Origin: Desulfovibrionales bacterium
GTDB lineage: Bacteria; Desulfobacterota; Desulfovibrionia; Desulfovibrionales; Desulfonatronaceae
Direction of reading: 5' to 3'
NCBI GenBank assembly: GCA_007693505.1
Contig: REDL01000059.1
Span: 1-64,000, forward strand
DNA: 64,000 nucleotides
The translations under genes and the position numbers were made by a program. This document shows, piece after piece, positions 34,596 through 44,022 of this stretch (positions are counted from its first letter, which is position 1; every line of letters begins with the position of its first letter). The notes beneath the pieces were generated by a model, which saw only the letters and a list, made by a program, of their open reading frames with translations, searched no databases and had not been told where the DNA came from.

Positions 34596-34621
34596 AACAG
34601 CCTCGACGTGGATTCAGCCCA

Positions 34622-35242
34622 TTACGCCGGTTTCACGGCGATTCCATGAAACAGAAAGCCAGCGAGCCACCACCGCCGGATGACGGTCGTTTCCAGGGTG
34701 GCCAACCGGAAGCCACTCCGGGTCAGCAGGCCGGCAACGTCCCGGTTCAGGTGGCATCCGCCGGCCAGTCGCCTCCAGAGCGGAGTCAGCCGGTTCTGCC
34801 AACGGCGCACGGCCTGATCCGGGGCCGCGCCATGCTCGCAAAAGATCAACCTCCCTTCCGGTCGCAGCACCCGATGCACCTGCGCCAAACCTTCCTCCGG
34901 CGCGGCAATGCTGCACAGGGAGAAGGTCATCACCACCGTATCCATGCTGGCGCTTTCCAGGGACACGTCTTCCACGGGCCGCTCAATCCAGTGCGGGGCA
35001 ACAGGGCTTGCCCGGGCCGCGTCGGTCGCAATGCGCAACATGGCCGGGGACGGATCCAACGCCCAGAACTCCGTGACGTGGCCCGCATCATAGTAGGGCA
35101 GATTCAAACCGGAACCGACCCCGACCTCCAAAACACGGCCGCGGGCCAGGGGAATCATCCGCTCCCGCAGGACACGAATGGGGACTTGGCCACAGGCGGT
35201 GTGCATCAGCCGAGGAAATATACAATTGGCGTAAAAACCCAT
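34622..35242 (-). CDS. Class I SAM-dependent methyltransferase
   Basis: The SAM site is VLEVGVGSGLNLPYY, followed by ALDPSPAML and the DTVVMTFSLCSI post-motif. The C-terminus ends in an Arg/Trp-rich segment (IRRWWLAGFLFHGIAV) that may touch membranes. The family resembles UbiE-like small-molecule or lipid methyltransferases. ATG 35242 with GGAGAG was chosen over the ATG at 35293, which would overlap the selO end. Confidence 0.85.
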   Translation of the reverse strand: MGFYANCIFPRLMHTACGQVPIRVLRERMIPLARGRVLEVGVGSGLNLPYYDAGHVTEFWALDPSPAMLRIATDAARASPVAPHWIERPVEDVSLESASMDTVVMTFSLCSIAAPEEGLAQVHRVLRPEGRLIFCEHGAAPDQAVRRWQNRLTPLWRRLAGGCHLNRDVAGLLTRSGFRLATLETTVIRRWWLAGFLFHGIAVKPA

Positions 35243-35280
35243 GGCTCTCCAGCCTATGCAGCGGTCCTGGATCTCATGCG

Positions 35281-36783
35281 TCACGTTCCGCAAAAGGTCT
35301 TGTACGCAGGCGCCGAGGCTGGAGGCGGCAGCTGGTAGTCCCGATCCTCAGGGTCTTCAAAGGGCCTGGCCAGGACATCCAGCAGCCTATGCATCACGCC
35401 CATGTCGTTGCGCGTCACGGCAGCTTCCAGGGCCTCCTCCACCCGGTGATTCCTGGGGATAACCGCGGGATTGTGCGCCAGCATGCTTTCACGGACGGCC
35501 TGCCTGGGTTGTGACTGACGGTCCAGGCGCGACTGCCAGCGGGGGAGCCATTTCGTGAACGCTTCCCCCTTAAACGAAGGCAACTGCTCGGGATGCTCCG
35601 CGGCAAGATCACGCAGGCTGTTCGTGTAATCCAGGCGTTGCTGATGCAACAGTGTCAGCAGGTCCTGGATCAGGTCGAGATCCTCGTCTTCATCCGTGAA
35701 CAGCCCCAGCTTGGCCCGCATTCCCAGGAGCCATTGATCGCGAAACAGACCGGAAAACGATTCCAGCAGGTCGTTGGCCATGGTCACCGCCTGTTCCTGA
35801 TGCGCATCCAGCACCGGTACCAGCGTCTCGGCAAAGCGGGTCAGGTTCCATCCGGCGATCCGCGGCTGATTGCCATAGGCATAGCGGCCTTGCTGGTCAA
35901 TGGAACTGAACACCGTGGCCGGGTCATAGGCATCCATGAACGCGCAGGGGCCGTAGTCAATGGTTTCCCCGCTCAAGGCCATGTTGTCCGTGTTCATCAC
36001 CCCGTGAACAAATCCGACCAGCATCCATTTGGCCACCAGCGCGGCCTGGCGCTCCATCACCGCCCGCAACAACGCCAGGGGGGGATTCTCGGCGTCTTCC
36101 AACTCTGGAAAGTGGCGTTGCACGGTGTAGCCGGCAAGGGTCCGGATCGACTCCGTGTCGCCCTGGGACGCCAGATATTCGAAGGTTCCCACCCGGATGT
36201 GGCTGGCAGCGACCCGGGTCAGGATCGCCCCGGCCAGTTCGCTCTCCCGGTATACCGGCTCCCCGGTTGTCACCACGGCCAGGCTGCGGGTCGTGGGAAT
36301 GCCCAAGGCATGCATGGCCTCGCTGATAATGTGCTCCCGCAGCATCGGCCCCAGGGCCGCCCGACCGTCGCCCCGGCGCGAAAACGGGGTCTGACCGGAA
36401 CCCTTGAACTGGATGTCGAAGCGCTCGCCACGGGGGGTGATCTGCTCCCCCACGAGAATCGCCCGGCCATCCCCAAGCATGGTGAAATATCCAAATTGGT
36501 GGCCGGCATAGGCCTGGGCCAGGGGCTCCGCACCTGGAGGAAGCCGGTTGCCGGAAAAAATCGCAACCCCCTCCTCACCAGCCAGAAGATCGGCATTCAA
36601 ACCCAAATACTCGGCCAAACCGGCATTGAAGATCGCCATCCGCGGCGAGCGCACAGGTACCGGCGACAACCGGGAATACATCACCTCGGGCAACCGGGCA
36701 TAGCTGTTGTCAAAACGCCATCCGGCAGGATCTTTGGCCTGGTCTTCGACAAGGTCACTGGACGCATGGTCATCTGTGTTCAT
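35281..36783 (-). CDS. selO: Protein adenylyltransferase SelO (YdiU)
   Basis: Pseudokinase-fold enzyme that transfers AMP to protein hydroxyls. Family motifs are [36 protein letters not shown] and [18 protein letters not shown], the last carrying the conserved metal-binding NTDN-type Asp. Length of 500 residues is normal. The protein ends TFCGT, with Cys at the position where animal SelO has selenocysteine. AAGGGAG precedes ATG 36783; an in-frame ATG further upstream lacks support. Confidence 0.93.
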   Translation of the reverse strand: MNTDDHASSDLVEDQAKDPAGWRFDNSYARLPEVMYSRLSPVPVRSPRMAIFNAGLAEYLGLNADLLAGEEGVAIFSGNRLPPGAEPLAQAYAGHQFGYFTMLGDGRAILVGEQITPRGERFDIQFKGSGQTPFSRRGDGRAALGPMLREHIISEAMHALGIPTTRSLAVVTTGEPVYRESELAGAILTRVAASHIRVGTFEYLASQGDTESIRTLAGYTVQRHFPELEDAENPPLALLRAVMERQAALVAKWMLVGFVHGVMNTDNMALSGETIDYGPCAFMDAYDPATVFSSIDQQGRYAYGNQPRIAGWNLTRFAETLVPVLDAHQEQAVTMANDLLESFSGLFRDQWLLGMRAKLGLFTDEDEDLDLIQDLLTLLHQQRLDYTNSLRDLAAEHPEQLPSFKGEAFTKWLPRWQSRLDRQSQPRQAVRESMLAHNPAVIPRNHRVEEALEAAVTRNDMGVMHRLLDVLARPFEDPEDRDYQLPPPASAPAYKTFCGT

Positions 36784-36914
36784 TTTACTCCCTTGGATCA
36801 TGAGGTTCCATCCGATCCTCAACTATGCATCACAGATCCGAGGTGTCAATGGAGCGGACCACATCATGAACATTCCCAACGGGGTTCGTGAAGGTTGGGA
36901 TTTTGGAAAACATA

Positions 36915-37109
36915 TCATGAGCCCGTGGCCACCTGCTCCCAGGCAAAACCAACGATGTTCCGTTCCTCGAGCTCGAATTCCACGCCGACCAGGTAAACCT
37001 TGATTCCGGGAACCGTGTACTTATCCGCGGAGCCTTTGCGTTTGATCTGGACCAGGGCCGAGCCGGGCGCGTTTTTGCCCAGCACCTTGAATTCGATATT
37101 CACTCCCAC
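36915..37109 (-). CDS. Small hypothetical protein after the RND pump
   Basis: The frame starts with GTG at 37109 or 37103, two bases after the RND pump stop, and encodes 64 residues with alternating hydrophobic/polar strands (VNIEFKVLG, SALVQIKRKG, IKVYLVGVEFELEER). This looks like a small all-beta domain. GGAATG lies upstream. It is not a known RND accessory protein I can name. Gap 36784-36914 toward selO holds nothing I can identify. Confidence 0.5.
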   Translation of the reverse strand: MGVNIEFKVLGKNAPGSALVQIKRKGSADKYTVPGIKVYLVGVEFELEERNIVGFAWEQVATGS

Positions 37110-37110
37110 G

Positions 37111-40100
37111 TCACGAACATTCCTTCTCCGGCCCGAACATCTTCCGGTTGTGGAACCAGAAGGAGGAGTCGTCCATCAGTTTGTAGAACACCGGGACGAA
37201 GAGCAGGGCCAGGGTGCTGGCCGCGATCATGCCTCCGACCACCACGGTGCCGATTTCCTGGCGGCTGTTGGCGCCCGCCCCGGTGGCGAAGACCAGGGGC
37301 AGGGAGCCGATGATGAAGGTCAGGGCGGTCATCATGATCGCCCGGAAGCGCTGCCTGGCCGCTGCCAGGGCCGCGTTGAACGCGCACAAGCCTTCGCGTT
37401 CCCGGTTCTGGGCCGCGAACTCCACGATGAGAATGGCGTTTTTGGCCGCCAACCCGATGAGCACCAGCAGGCCGATCTGGAAGTAGATGTCGTTGGGAAA
37501 CCCGCGCCACAGCCCGGACAGGGCCGCGCCGAGTACGCCGAAGGGCACGGCCGAGGCCACGGCAAAGGGCAGGGACCAGCGCTCGTACTGGGCGGCCAGG
37601 ATCAGAAAGACCATCAAGAGTCCCAGCCCGAAGGCCAATCCTCCGGCCCCGGCCGCGGCGTCCAGCTGGTAGGCCTCGCCCACCCAGCCGATCCGCGCCG
37701 ACAGGCCCAGAATGCCCGCCCCCGCTTCTTCAATGGCCTGCTTGGCCTGGCCCGTGGTGAAGCCCGGGGCTGGATCGGCGAAGAACTTGGCCGCGTTGTT
37801 GACGTTGAAGCGGTTGATGACGTCCGGCCCCGGTCGGCGCTCCAGGGTGACCAGGGCGCTCAAGGGCAGCATCTCGCCGTGCTCCGAGCGGACAAAGACC
37901 CGGTTCAGATCCTCGGGGCGGCGGCGGAATTCGCCTTCGGACTGCATGTTCACCTGCCAGTTGCGCCCGGCCAGGGTGAAGTCGTTGACGTACAGGGAGC
38001 CGAAGGTGCTCTGCATGGCCTCGAAAATCTGGTTGATGGACACGCCGGCGGCCCGGGCCTTTTCCCGATCCACTTCGGCGTGGTAGCGGGGAATCGTGGT
38101 GTTCAGGGTGACCCGGGCGTTGACCACTTCCGGGCGGGCGTTGATCGCGGCGATGAAGCGTCCGGCCAGGGACTCGATTTCCCGGGACGAGGACCCGTCG
38201 CGGACCTCCAGATAGCCTTGCACCCCTCCGGTCAGGGACAGGCCCTGGATGGGCGGCGGGGTGAAGGCCAGCACGTTGGCTTCCTGAACGCCCATGCCCA
38301 TGCCCATGATCCGCCCGGACAGGGACATGGCGTCCTGGCCCGGAGCCCGGCGGTCCTTCCAGTCCGTCAGATTGGCAAATCCCAGGCCCGCATTGGTGCG
38401 CAGAGCTCCGTCAAAGATATCGAATCCGGCCACGGTGGTGAACTCTTGGACCTCTTCCAGGCTGGTGAGCATGGCCGTGATGGTCTCGCGCGCCGCCTCG
38501 GTACGCGGCAGGGCCGCGCCCTGGGGCAATTGATAGACGACCAGGGCCACGCCCTGGTCCTCCTGCGGAACCAGACCCGAGGGCAGGCGCGTGACCGCGT
38601 ACACCGTTCCGGCGGCCACGGCCAGAAAGAGCAGTACCGTGACCACCGTATGACGCAGCATCCTCTCCACGAACCAGACGAAGATCGCGGTGAGCTTGTC
38701 GAACAGGTAGTTGAACAGAGCAAATGGACCGGAGGTTTTTCGGGCCTTGCGGTCCAGCAGCAAGGCGCACATGGCCGGAGTCAGGGTCAGGGCCACCACG
38801 CCGGAGACCACCACGGAGACGGAGATGGTCACGGCAAACTGCCGGTAGAGTTCGCCGGTCATTCCGCCCAGAAAGGCCACGGGCACGAAGACCGCCACCA
38901 GAACCAGGGTCGAGGAGACCACGGCCCCGGAGACCTGTTTCATGGTCTCGATGGCCGCTTCGCGGGCGCGCAAGCCCTGCTCGCGCATCAGCCGGTCCAC
39001 GTTTTCCAGGACGATGATCGCGTTGTCCACCACGATGCCGATGGACAGCACCAGGCCGAACAGGGTCAGCAGATTCACGGAAAAGCCCAAAAGCAGCATC
39101 CCGGCAAAGGTGCCCACCAGAGAGACGGGGATGGCCGCGGCCGGAATCAGCGTGGCCCGGAAGCGTTGCAGGAAGAGGAACGTGACCAGCACCACCAGGA
39201 CCACGGCGATGACCAGGGTGATCATCACCTCGCGGATGGAAATCTCCACGAACTCCGTGGTATTATAGGCCACGGTATAGGCCACGCCGGGAGGAAAATG
39301 TGCGGAAAGCTCCTCCAGGGTGTTCTGGACCCGGGAGGCCGTATCCAGGGCGTTGGCTCCGGGCTGGAGATAGACCCCGATGGGCACGGCGGACTGGCCG
39401 TTGTACGTGGCGGAGAACGCATAGCTCTGGGAGCCCAGCTCGGCCCGGGCCACGTCGCCCAGGCGCAGCACGGCCCCGTCCTCCGAGGAGCGCAGGATGA
39501 TCTCCTCGAATTCCCGGGTGTCGGCCAACTGCCCCCGGGTGGTCACGGCAAAGGTGAAGGCCTGGTCCGCGGCCGAGGGCGCGGCCCCCAGCTGCCCGGC
39601 GGCGAACAGGGCGTTCTGTTCCCGGACCGCGGCGGCCACGTCCGACGGAGTCAGGCCGTACTGGGCCAGCTTGTCCGGGTTCAGCCAGATGCGCATGGAA
39701 TAGTCCTGGGCTCCGAACAGGGACGCATCGCCCACGCCGGGCAGCCGAACCAGCTCGTCCAGGATGTTGAGCAGCACGTAGTTGCTGATGAACAGCGTGC
39801 CCTGGCTGTCGTCCGGAGAATAGAACACCGGCACCATCAGGATGTTCGTGGAACGGGCCTCCACGCGCACCCCCAGGTCCCGAACCCGCTGAGGCAACCG
39901 GGAGGAGGCCGCCTGAACCCGGTTGTTCACGTTGATGGCCGCCTGGTCCGGGTCCGTGCCCATTTCAAAGGAGACCGTGATCTGCAGCATGCCGGAGTCC
40001 GTGGCGCTGGATTCCATGTAGATCATGTCGTCCACGCCGTTGATTTCCTGCTCCAGGGGCGCGGCCACGGCCGCGGCGATAACCTCGGAACTGGCTCCGG

Positions 40101-40248
40101 GGTACATGGCCGTGACCACGATCTGCGGCGGAACCACGTCGGGATACTGCTCCACGGGCAGCACGCGCAGGGCCGCGGACCCGGCCATGACGATGATGAT
40201 GGAAATGACCGAAGCGAAGATCGGCCGATCGATAAAAAACCGAAACAT
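37111..40248 (-). CDS. RND multidrug efflux permease, HAE1/AcrB type
   Basis: The 1045-residue protein has the AcrB architecture: helix 1, periplasmic loop, helices 2-6, repeated. Proton-relay residues are visible as SIGIVVDNAIIVLENV (helix 4 Asp) and IGLAAKNAILIVEFA (helix 10 Lys). The docking and porter parts contain RLPGVGDASLFGAQDYSMRI. It pumps drugs or lipids from the periplasm via a tripartite complex. It starts one base after the adaptor stop (TAGATG). No TolC-type channel is encoded nearby. Confidence 0.95.
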   Translation of the reverse strand: MFRFFIDRPIFASVISIIIVMAGSAALRVLPVEQYPDVVPPQIVVTAMYPGASSEVIAAAVAAPLEQEINGVDDMIYMESSATDSGMLQITVSFEMGTDPDQAAINVNNRVQAASSRLPQRVRDLGVRVEARSTNILMVPVFYSPDDSQGTLFISNYVLLNILDELVRLPGVGDASLFGAQDYSMRIWLNPDKLAQYGLTPSDVAAAVREQNALFAAGQLGAAPSAADQAFTFAVTTRGQLADTREFEEIILRSSEDGAVLRLGDVARAELGSQSYAFSATYNGQSAVPIGVYLQPGANALDTASRVQNTLEELSAHFPPGVAYTVAYNTTEFVEISIREVMITLVIAVVLVVLVTFLFLQRFRATLIPAAAIPVSLVGTFAGMLLLGFSVNLLTLFGLVLSIGIVVDNAIIVLENVDRLMREQGLRAREAAIETMKQVSGAVVSSTLVLVAVFVPVAFLGGMTGELYRQFAVTISVSVVVSGVVALTLTPAMCALLLDRKARKTSGPFALFNYLFDKLTAIFVWFVERMLRHTVVTVLLFLAVAAGTVYAVTRLPSGLVPQEDQGVALVVYQLPQGAALPRTEAARETITAMLTSLEEVQEFTTVAGFDIFDGALRTNAGLGFANLTDWKDRRAPGQDAMSLSGRIMGMGMGVQEANVLAFTPPPIQGLSLTGGVQGYLEVRDGSSSREIESLAGRFIAAINARPEVVNARVTLNTTIPRYHAEVDREKARAAGVSINQIFEAMQSTFGSLYVNDFTLAGRNWQVNMQSEGEFRRRPEDLNRVFVRSEHGEMLPLSALVTLERRPGPDVINRFNVNNAAKFFADPAPGFTTGQAKQAIEEAGAGILGLSARIGWVGEAYQLDAAAGAGGLAFGLGLLMVFLILAAQYERWSLPFAVASAVPFGVLGAALSGLWRGFPNDIYFQIGLLVLIGLAAKNAILIVEFAAQNREREGLCAFNAALAAARQRFRAIMMTALTFIIGSLPLVFATGAGANSRQEIGTVVVGGMIAASTLALLFVPVFYKLMDDSSFWFHNRKMFGPEKECS

Positions 40249-41439
40249 CTAGCCTTCCTCCTGCCCCAGGCGCTTTTCGGCATCTCCTGGGACACTGTCC
40301 CCGACGCCGTCCTCTTCGGCCTCACGGAGCGTTTCCACGACCTGGACCGGCATGCCGTCCTGCAGGGCCGCCTGGCCGTTGATCACCACCCGGTCGCCGC
40401 CTTGCAGCCCCTCAAGAACGACCTGCCGACCGTCGGTCACCGGCCCCAGGCGAACCGGCCTGACCCGGACCGTGGTTTCCGCATCCACCACGAACAGGTA
40501 CGGCGTCTCCCGGCCCTGCCCCACCGCGGCCTCCGGCACCATGAACACGCTCTCCAAAAGCCGCAAGACGACCCGAATCCGGACGAATTGCCCGGGAATC
40601 AGCGTCAGGTCCGGGTTGGAAAAAACGGCCCGGGCCGTAACCGTGCCGGTCCGGGAGTCAATGACGCTCGCGGTGAAGTCGATGTCCCCCAGGCGAGGAT
40701 GTTCCAGGCCTCCCGGCAACAGCAGCTTTGCGCGCCGGGAGCGGTCGCCGACGCCGCGCATCGCGGCGTCGGCTTCCGGCATGGCGAACAGGACATGCAC
40801 CGGGTCCTGCTGGGTGATGGTCGCCAGCAGCCCGCCCCATTCGATCAGGTTGCCCTCGGAGTGGCTCTCCATGCCGGTCACCCCGGCCACCGGGGCGCGG
40901 ACAGCCGTGTAGCCAAGGTTGCGCTGAGCGTCGGTCACGACTACTTCGGCCTGGGCGTGACGGGCCTGGGCCCGCTCCAGATCTGTCAGTGCCCTGTCCC
41001 GCTCCAGTTCGCTCACCGCGGCCTCGGCGAACAAGTTGGAATACCTGGCCCATTCCCGCTGGGCATGGTTCAGGCCCGCCCGGGCGTCGCCCAAATCAGC
41101 CTCGGCCCGCCGCAGGGCAATCTCGTAGCGCTCCGGGTCAATGCGAAACAGCAGTTCATTCTTTTCAACGGGCCGACCCTCCTCGAACAGGCGCTCCCGC
41201 AGGATTCCCTCAACCCTGGAGCGCACTTGAACCTGACGCGAGCCGTGAACCCTGGCTGGATACTCTCGAACCACCTCCACGTCCTGCTCCTGGACGATCA
41301 GCAAGGTCACCGGCGGAGGGGGAGGCGCGGGCCGCTCCTGAGGCCCAGAGGGATCGCCGCATGCCGTCAGCCCCAGGACAAGCAGCAAAGCAAGCATCAT
41401 TATTGCGCTACGCCGCACCCAAAAATCTATCATTCGCAT
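40249..41439 (-). CDS. RND periplasmic adaptor (membrane fusion lipoprotein)
   Basis: The N-terminus is a lipoprotein signal (LALLLVLGLTACGDPSG, lipid Cys near residue 26). After a Pro-rich tether come a lipoyl half-motif, an alpha-hairpin (about 105-165) and beta-barrel and membrane-proximal domains ending GDRVVINGQAALQDGMPVQV. It bridges the pump at 37111 to an outer-membrane channel. AAGGAGG precedes ATG 41439. Confidence 0.93.
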   Translation of the reverse strand: MRMIDFWVRRSAIMMLALLLVLGLTACGDPSGPQERPAPPPPPVTLLIVQEQDVEVVREYPARVHGSRQVQVRSRVEGILRERLFEEGRPVEKNELLFRIDPERYEIALRRAEADLGDARAGLNHAQREWARYSNLFAEAAVSELERDRALTDLERAQARHAQAEVVVTDAQRNLGYTAVRAPVAGVTGMESHSEGNLIEWGGLLATITQQDPVHVLFAMPEADAAMRGVGDRSRRAKLLLPGGLEHPRLGDIDFTASVIDSRTGTVTARAVFSNPDLTLIPGQFVRIRVVLRLLESVFMVPEAAVGQGRETPYLFVVDAETTVRVRPVRLGPVTDGRQVVLEGLQGGDRVVINGQAALQDGMPVQVVETLREAEEDGVGDSVPGDAEKRLGQEEG

Positions 41440-41500
41440 CCAACCTCCTTTTTCCATTCAACACAATACAGCCAGGGCATACTCCAAATCGAGATCTCTC

Positions 41501-41536
41501 CTGACTCCTGGATACTGACTTCTGACTTCTGACTCC
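41501..41536. repeat. TGACTTC-type repeat in a short gap
   Basis: CTGACTTCTGACTTCTGACTCC is a direct repeat of a 7-base unit. A similar array encodes the end of arsR at 18131-18167. It lies between the adaptor gene and a small hypothetical gene. Confidence 0.6.
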
Positions 41537-41809
41537 TCACACCCTGGACCATCGTGTATGCGATACCCAGCCGAACCGCGAAAAAAAGTCCGCGATTCTG
41601 GCTCCTTCCGGTGACAAATCCTCCACTCCCGACTCCTGGTCCGCATACAGTAAAATAACGATGTCGCCCTCTCGCTCCGGACATGTCCAGACATCTATAC
41701 AGTTTACGGCCCCGTCGCCGGAAAGATAGAGTTCCTCGGCGCGTTCTTTGGCTCGCTCCCCCTCTTCGTGACTGAGCGGGCAGACGTAGATGACTTCCAT
41801 TCGTTGCAT
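41537..41809 (-). CDS. Hypothetical protein (90 aa)
   Basis: ATG 41809 with AAGG upstream; ATG 41800 is an alternative. Sequence MEVIYVCPLSHEEGERAKERAEELYLSGDG, then CIDVWTCPEREGDIVILLYADQESG, suggests a small alpha/beta fold with three Cys (positions 10, 37, 43). No signal peptide. The product is not recognised. It follows the 41859-42146 gene at a 49-base distance on the same strand, upstream of the RND operon. Confidence 0.55.
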   Translation of the reverse strand: MQRMEVIYVCPLSHEEGERAKERAEELYLSGDGAVNCIDVWTCPEREGDIVILLYADQESGVEDLSPEGARIADFFSRFGWVSHTRWSRV

Positions 41810-41858
41810 GGCATTGCCTTGGAACGGCCTGTCTCACCGGGGCCGGAATCCGTCGGCG

Positions 41859-42146
41859 TCAGGTCATAGTCCGGAAAAACACCACGTCGTTCTTCATGAC
41901 GAACCGAACGGCGTCCATGTCCTTTTCCGACGTCGCGAAGGCGTTCAACTCCTTCAGGGTGGCGAAAAGCTGGGCCCTTCTGAAATAACGCAGACCAAGA
42001 AATGAATACTCGCGAGACAAGACGTACGTCCCTTCCCGCGTCAGATAGAGCACGAATTTGACCTTCTCCAATCCCAGGGCGAAAATGACCCTGCCCTGAA
42101 ACACAATATCTGCCTTGCCGGTCCGCTTGACTCTGAACTCTTGCAT
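41859..42146 (-). CDS. Hypothetical protein (95 aa)
   Basis: Start at ATG 42146 follows GGAGGCGGGG; the frame is open back to 42206. Sequence is basic, with beta-like first half (VKRTGKADIVFQGRVIFALGLEKVKFVLYLTREGTYVLSREY) and a helical end. It could be a nucleic-acid or metabolite-binding domain, but I see no named motif. It is divergent from the sigma-54 regulator at 42348 and shares its operator region. Confidence 0.55.
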   Translation of the reverse strand: MQEFRVKRTGKADIVFQGRVIFALGLEKVKFVLYLTREGTYVLSREYSFLGLRYFRRAQLFATLKELNAFATSEKDMDAVRFVMKNDVVFFRTMT

Positions 42147-42267
42147 TTCCCCGCCTCCGGACAAAACGTTCGAAACAGCGCCTACTTTGACGCCAGGGGT
42201 ATTCATTTCTCATGCCACAATCGATAGCTTTTGATTTCAAAGCGTTGATGTGATGCGTTGATGTTTT

Positions 42268-42307
42268 GCGTCATATTTGACAAGAAGTGGCCAGCCAAAT
42301 ATGACGC
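42268..42307. promoter_or_regulatory. 12-bp inverted repeat overlapping a promoter
   Basis: GCGTCATATTTG (42268-42279) and CAAATATGACGC (42296-42307) are perfect inverted repeats 16 bases apart. A third half-site (CAAATATGA) lies at 42323-42331. A sigma-70-like promoter is embedded: TTGACA at 42277-42282, 17 bases, TATGAC at 42300-42305. The arrangement looks like a repressor or autoregulatory site and argues that the regulator starts downstream, at GTG 42348. Confidence 0.65.
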
Positions 42308-42347
42308 ATTAATACAATCCGCCAAATATGATTCCATCGAGATACAT

Positions 42348-43955
42348 GTGGACGAAAACACTTTTTTCCGGGAAGCGACGTTACGGATCTGCAGCAGCTT
42401 GAATCCGAGGCGGGCCATGGAGCGGACCCTGGAGTACATTCGGGAGTTTGTTCCGGCGGATGGTTTGTTCGTCGGCCTGTTTGACCCGGACCTGAACATC
42501 GGTCGGACCATTGTCCTCGTTTTTCCTGACCATTGGCCCAAGCCCCCGGACCCCTTTCCGGTGCCGGAGGGCTCACTGGCCTACGTGCGCCGGCAGTGGC
42601 GGTCCGCACCTTCATTCAATATCCTGAACGACTGGAGGGACGCGGAGCCGGCCGTCTTGCCTATCCTGAAGATGACCTGGCCGGACAACACGTCGTTGCT
42701 GCGCACGGACCTGGACCTCGAAAACAAACGCATCGGCATGCTCATGCTGGCGGCCGAGGGCCGCGACCGCTATACGGAGAGGCACGCTCGGCTGATGAAC
42801 ACCCTCAACGAACCCTTTGCCGTGGCCCTGGCCAACGCCCTGCAGTATCAGGAAGTGGTCCGGCTCAAGGAAATGCTGGAAGACGACAACCAGTACCTGT
42901 TTAACGAGTTGCACGGCATTTCCGCCAGCGATACGATCATCGGCGCGGACCTGGGACTTCGGGAGGTGATGCAATTGGTTCGCCAGGTTGCGCCCCTGGA
43001 AAGTCCGGTCCTGCTTCTGGGGGAAACCGGCACGGGCAAGGAGCTCCTGGCGAATGCCCTGCACCGGGCATCACCGCGGCGCGGCGGGCCCTTCGTGAAG
43101 GTCAACTGCGGGGGGTTGCCGGAAAGCCTGCTGGACAGCGAGCTGTTCGGGCATGAGAAAGGGGCGTTCACCGGCGCCATCGCTCAGAAGCGGGGCCGAT
43201 TCGAGCGCGCCCACGGGGGCACGATATTTCTGGACGAGATCGGCGAGCTGACGCCGGGCGCCCAGGTCAAGCTCTTGCGGGTCTTGCAGCAGAAGGAAAT
43301 AGAACGGATCGGCGGCACGCGAACCATTCCGGTGGACGTTCGGGTTCTCAGCGCCACGCACCGCCATCTGGAGCAGATGGTCCGGGATGGGACGTTTCGC
43401 GAGGACCTCTGGTTCCGGCTGAACGTCTTCCCGATCATGATCCCGCCCCTGCGGCACCGTCCCCAGGACATCCCGGCCCTGCTGGACCACCTGCTGACCA
43501 GAAAGGCCCGGGAAATGAAGATCACCCGCAAGATCCGCCCGGCCCCGGGAGCCCTGGACCTGCTCAAACAGCACGCCTGGCCCGGCAACGTCCGGGAGCT
43601 GCAGAACCTGGTGGAGCGCTCCCTGATCCAAAGCCAGAGCCAGAGCCAGGACCAACGCCTGGGTCAGACAACCACCCCCGATGCGGTCCTGACCGTGGAA
43701 CTGCATCCCGGCGGGCCGACCCAGGCGGCGAAGCTGTCACCATGCACTGAAGAAGGCGTCCTTTCTTTTAATTGCGCCGTGTCTCGACTGATCCGCACGG
43801 CACTGGCGCGAACAGGGGGCAAGATTATCGGCCCCGGCGGAGCCGCGGAACTACTGGGCCTCAACCCCAGCACCCTGCGGGGCAAAATGCGCAAGCTGGG
43901 GATCAAGGGGAAAAGAAACAGGGAGGAAAGGAATTGCCACTCCTCCCTGTCGTGA
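42348..43955 (+). CDS. GAF-domain sigma-54-dependent Fis-family regulator
   Basis: An N-terminal GAF-like sensor (about 1-170, [29 protein letters not shown]) precedes an AAA+ domain with Walker A GETGTGKE, intact GAFTGA loop ([11 protein letters not shown]), Walker [12 protein letters not shown] and arginine fingers. A Fis helix-turn-helix ends the protein ([22 protein letters not shown]). It needs no phosphorylation and should be activated by a small ligand. The frame is open back to 42258, but the embedded promoter and operator favour the GTG at 42348. It converges with the molybdopterin enzyme gene; its target is unknown. Confidence 0.88.
   Translation: MDENTFFREATLRICSSLNPRRAMERTLEYIREFVPADGLFVGLFDPDLNIGRTIVLVFPDHWPKPPDPFPVPEGSLAYVRRQWRSAPSFNILNDWRDAEPAVLPILKMTWPDNTSLLRTDLDLENKRIGMLMLAAEGRDRYTERHARLMNTLNEPFAVALANALQYQEVVRLKEMLEDDNQYLFNELHGISASDTIIGADLGLREVMQLVRQVAPLESPVLLLGETGTGKELLANALHRASPRRGGPFVKVNCGGLPESLLDSELFGHEKGAFTGAIAQKRGRFERAHGGTIFLDEIGELTPGAQVKLLRVLQQKEIERIGGTRTIPVDVRVLSATHRHLEQMVRDGTFREDLWFRLNVFPIMIPPLRHRPQDIPALLDHLLTRKAREMKITRKIRPAPGALDLLKQHAWPGNVRELQNLVERSLIQSQSQSQDQRLGQTTTPDAVLTVELHPGGPTQAAKLSPCTEEGVLSFNCAVSRLIRTALARTGGKIIGPGGAAELLGLNPSTLRGKMRKLGIKGKRNREERNCHSSLS
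43918..43950. terminator. Hairpin between convergent genes
   Basis: Arms ACAGGGAGGA (43918-43927) and TCCTCCCTGT (43941-43950) pair perfectly. The hairpin lies within the last codons of the regulator, just before its stop at 43955. No T run follows, so it may be a processing or bidirectional stop signal between the regulator and the oxidoreductase. Confidence 0.45.
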
Positions 43956-44022
43956 CCAGTCACTGCGGAGTTGCTCACCCCCCACTCAGTCCGGTTGTCG
44001 CGGCTGGTTCAGTCACGCTGCA

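Noticed and set aside
37000-41532. 1510-residue open frame on the plus strand
   Set aside because: It is antisense to the RND pump and adaptor, is rich in Gly/His/Gln from reversed GC-rich codons, and has no start site. A shadow frame.
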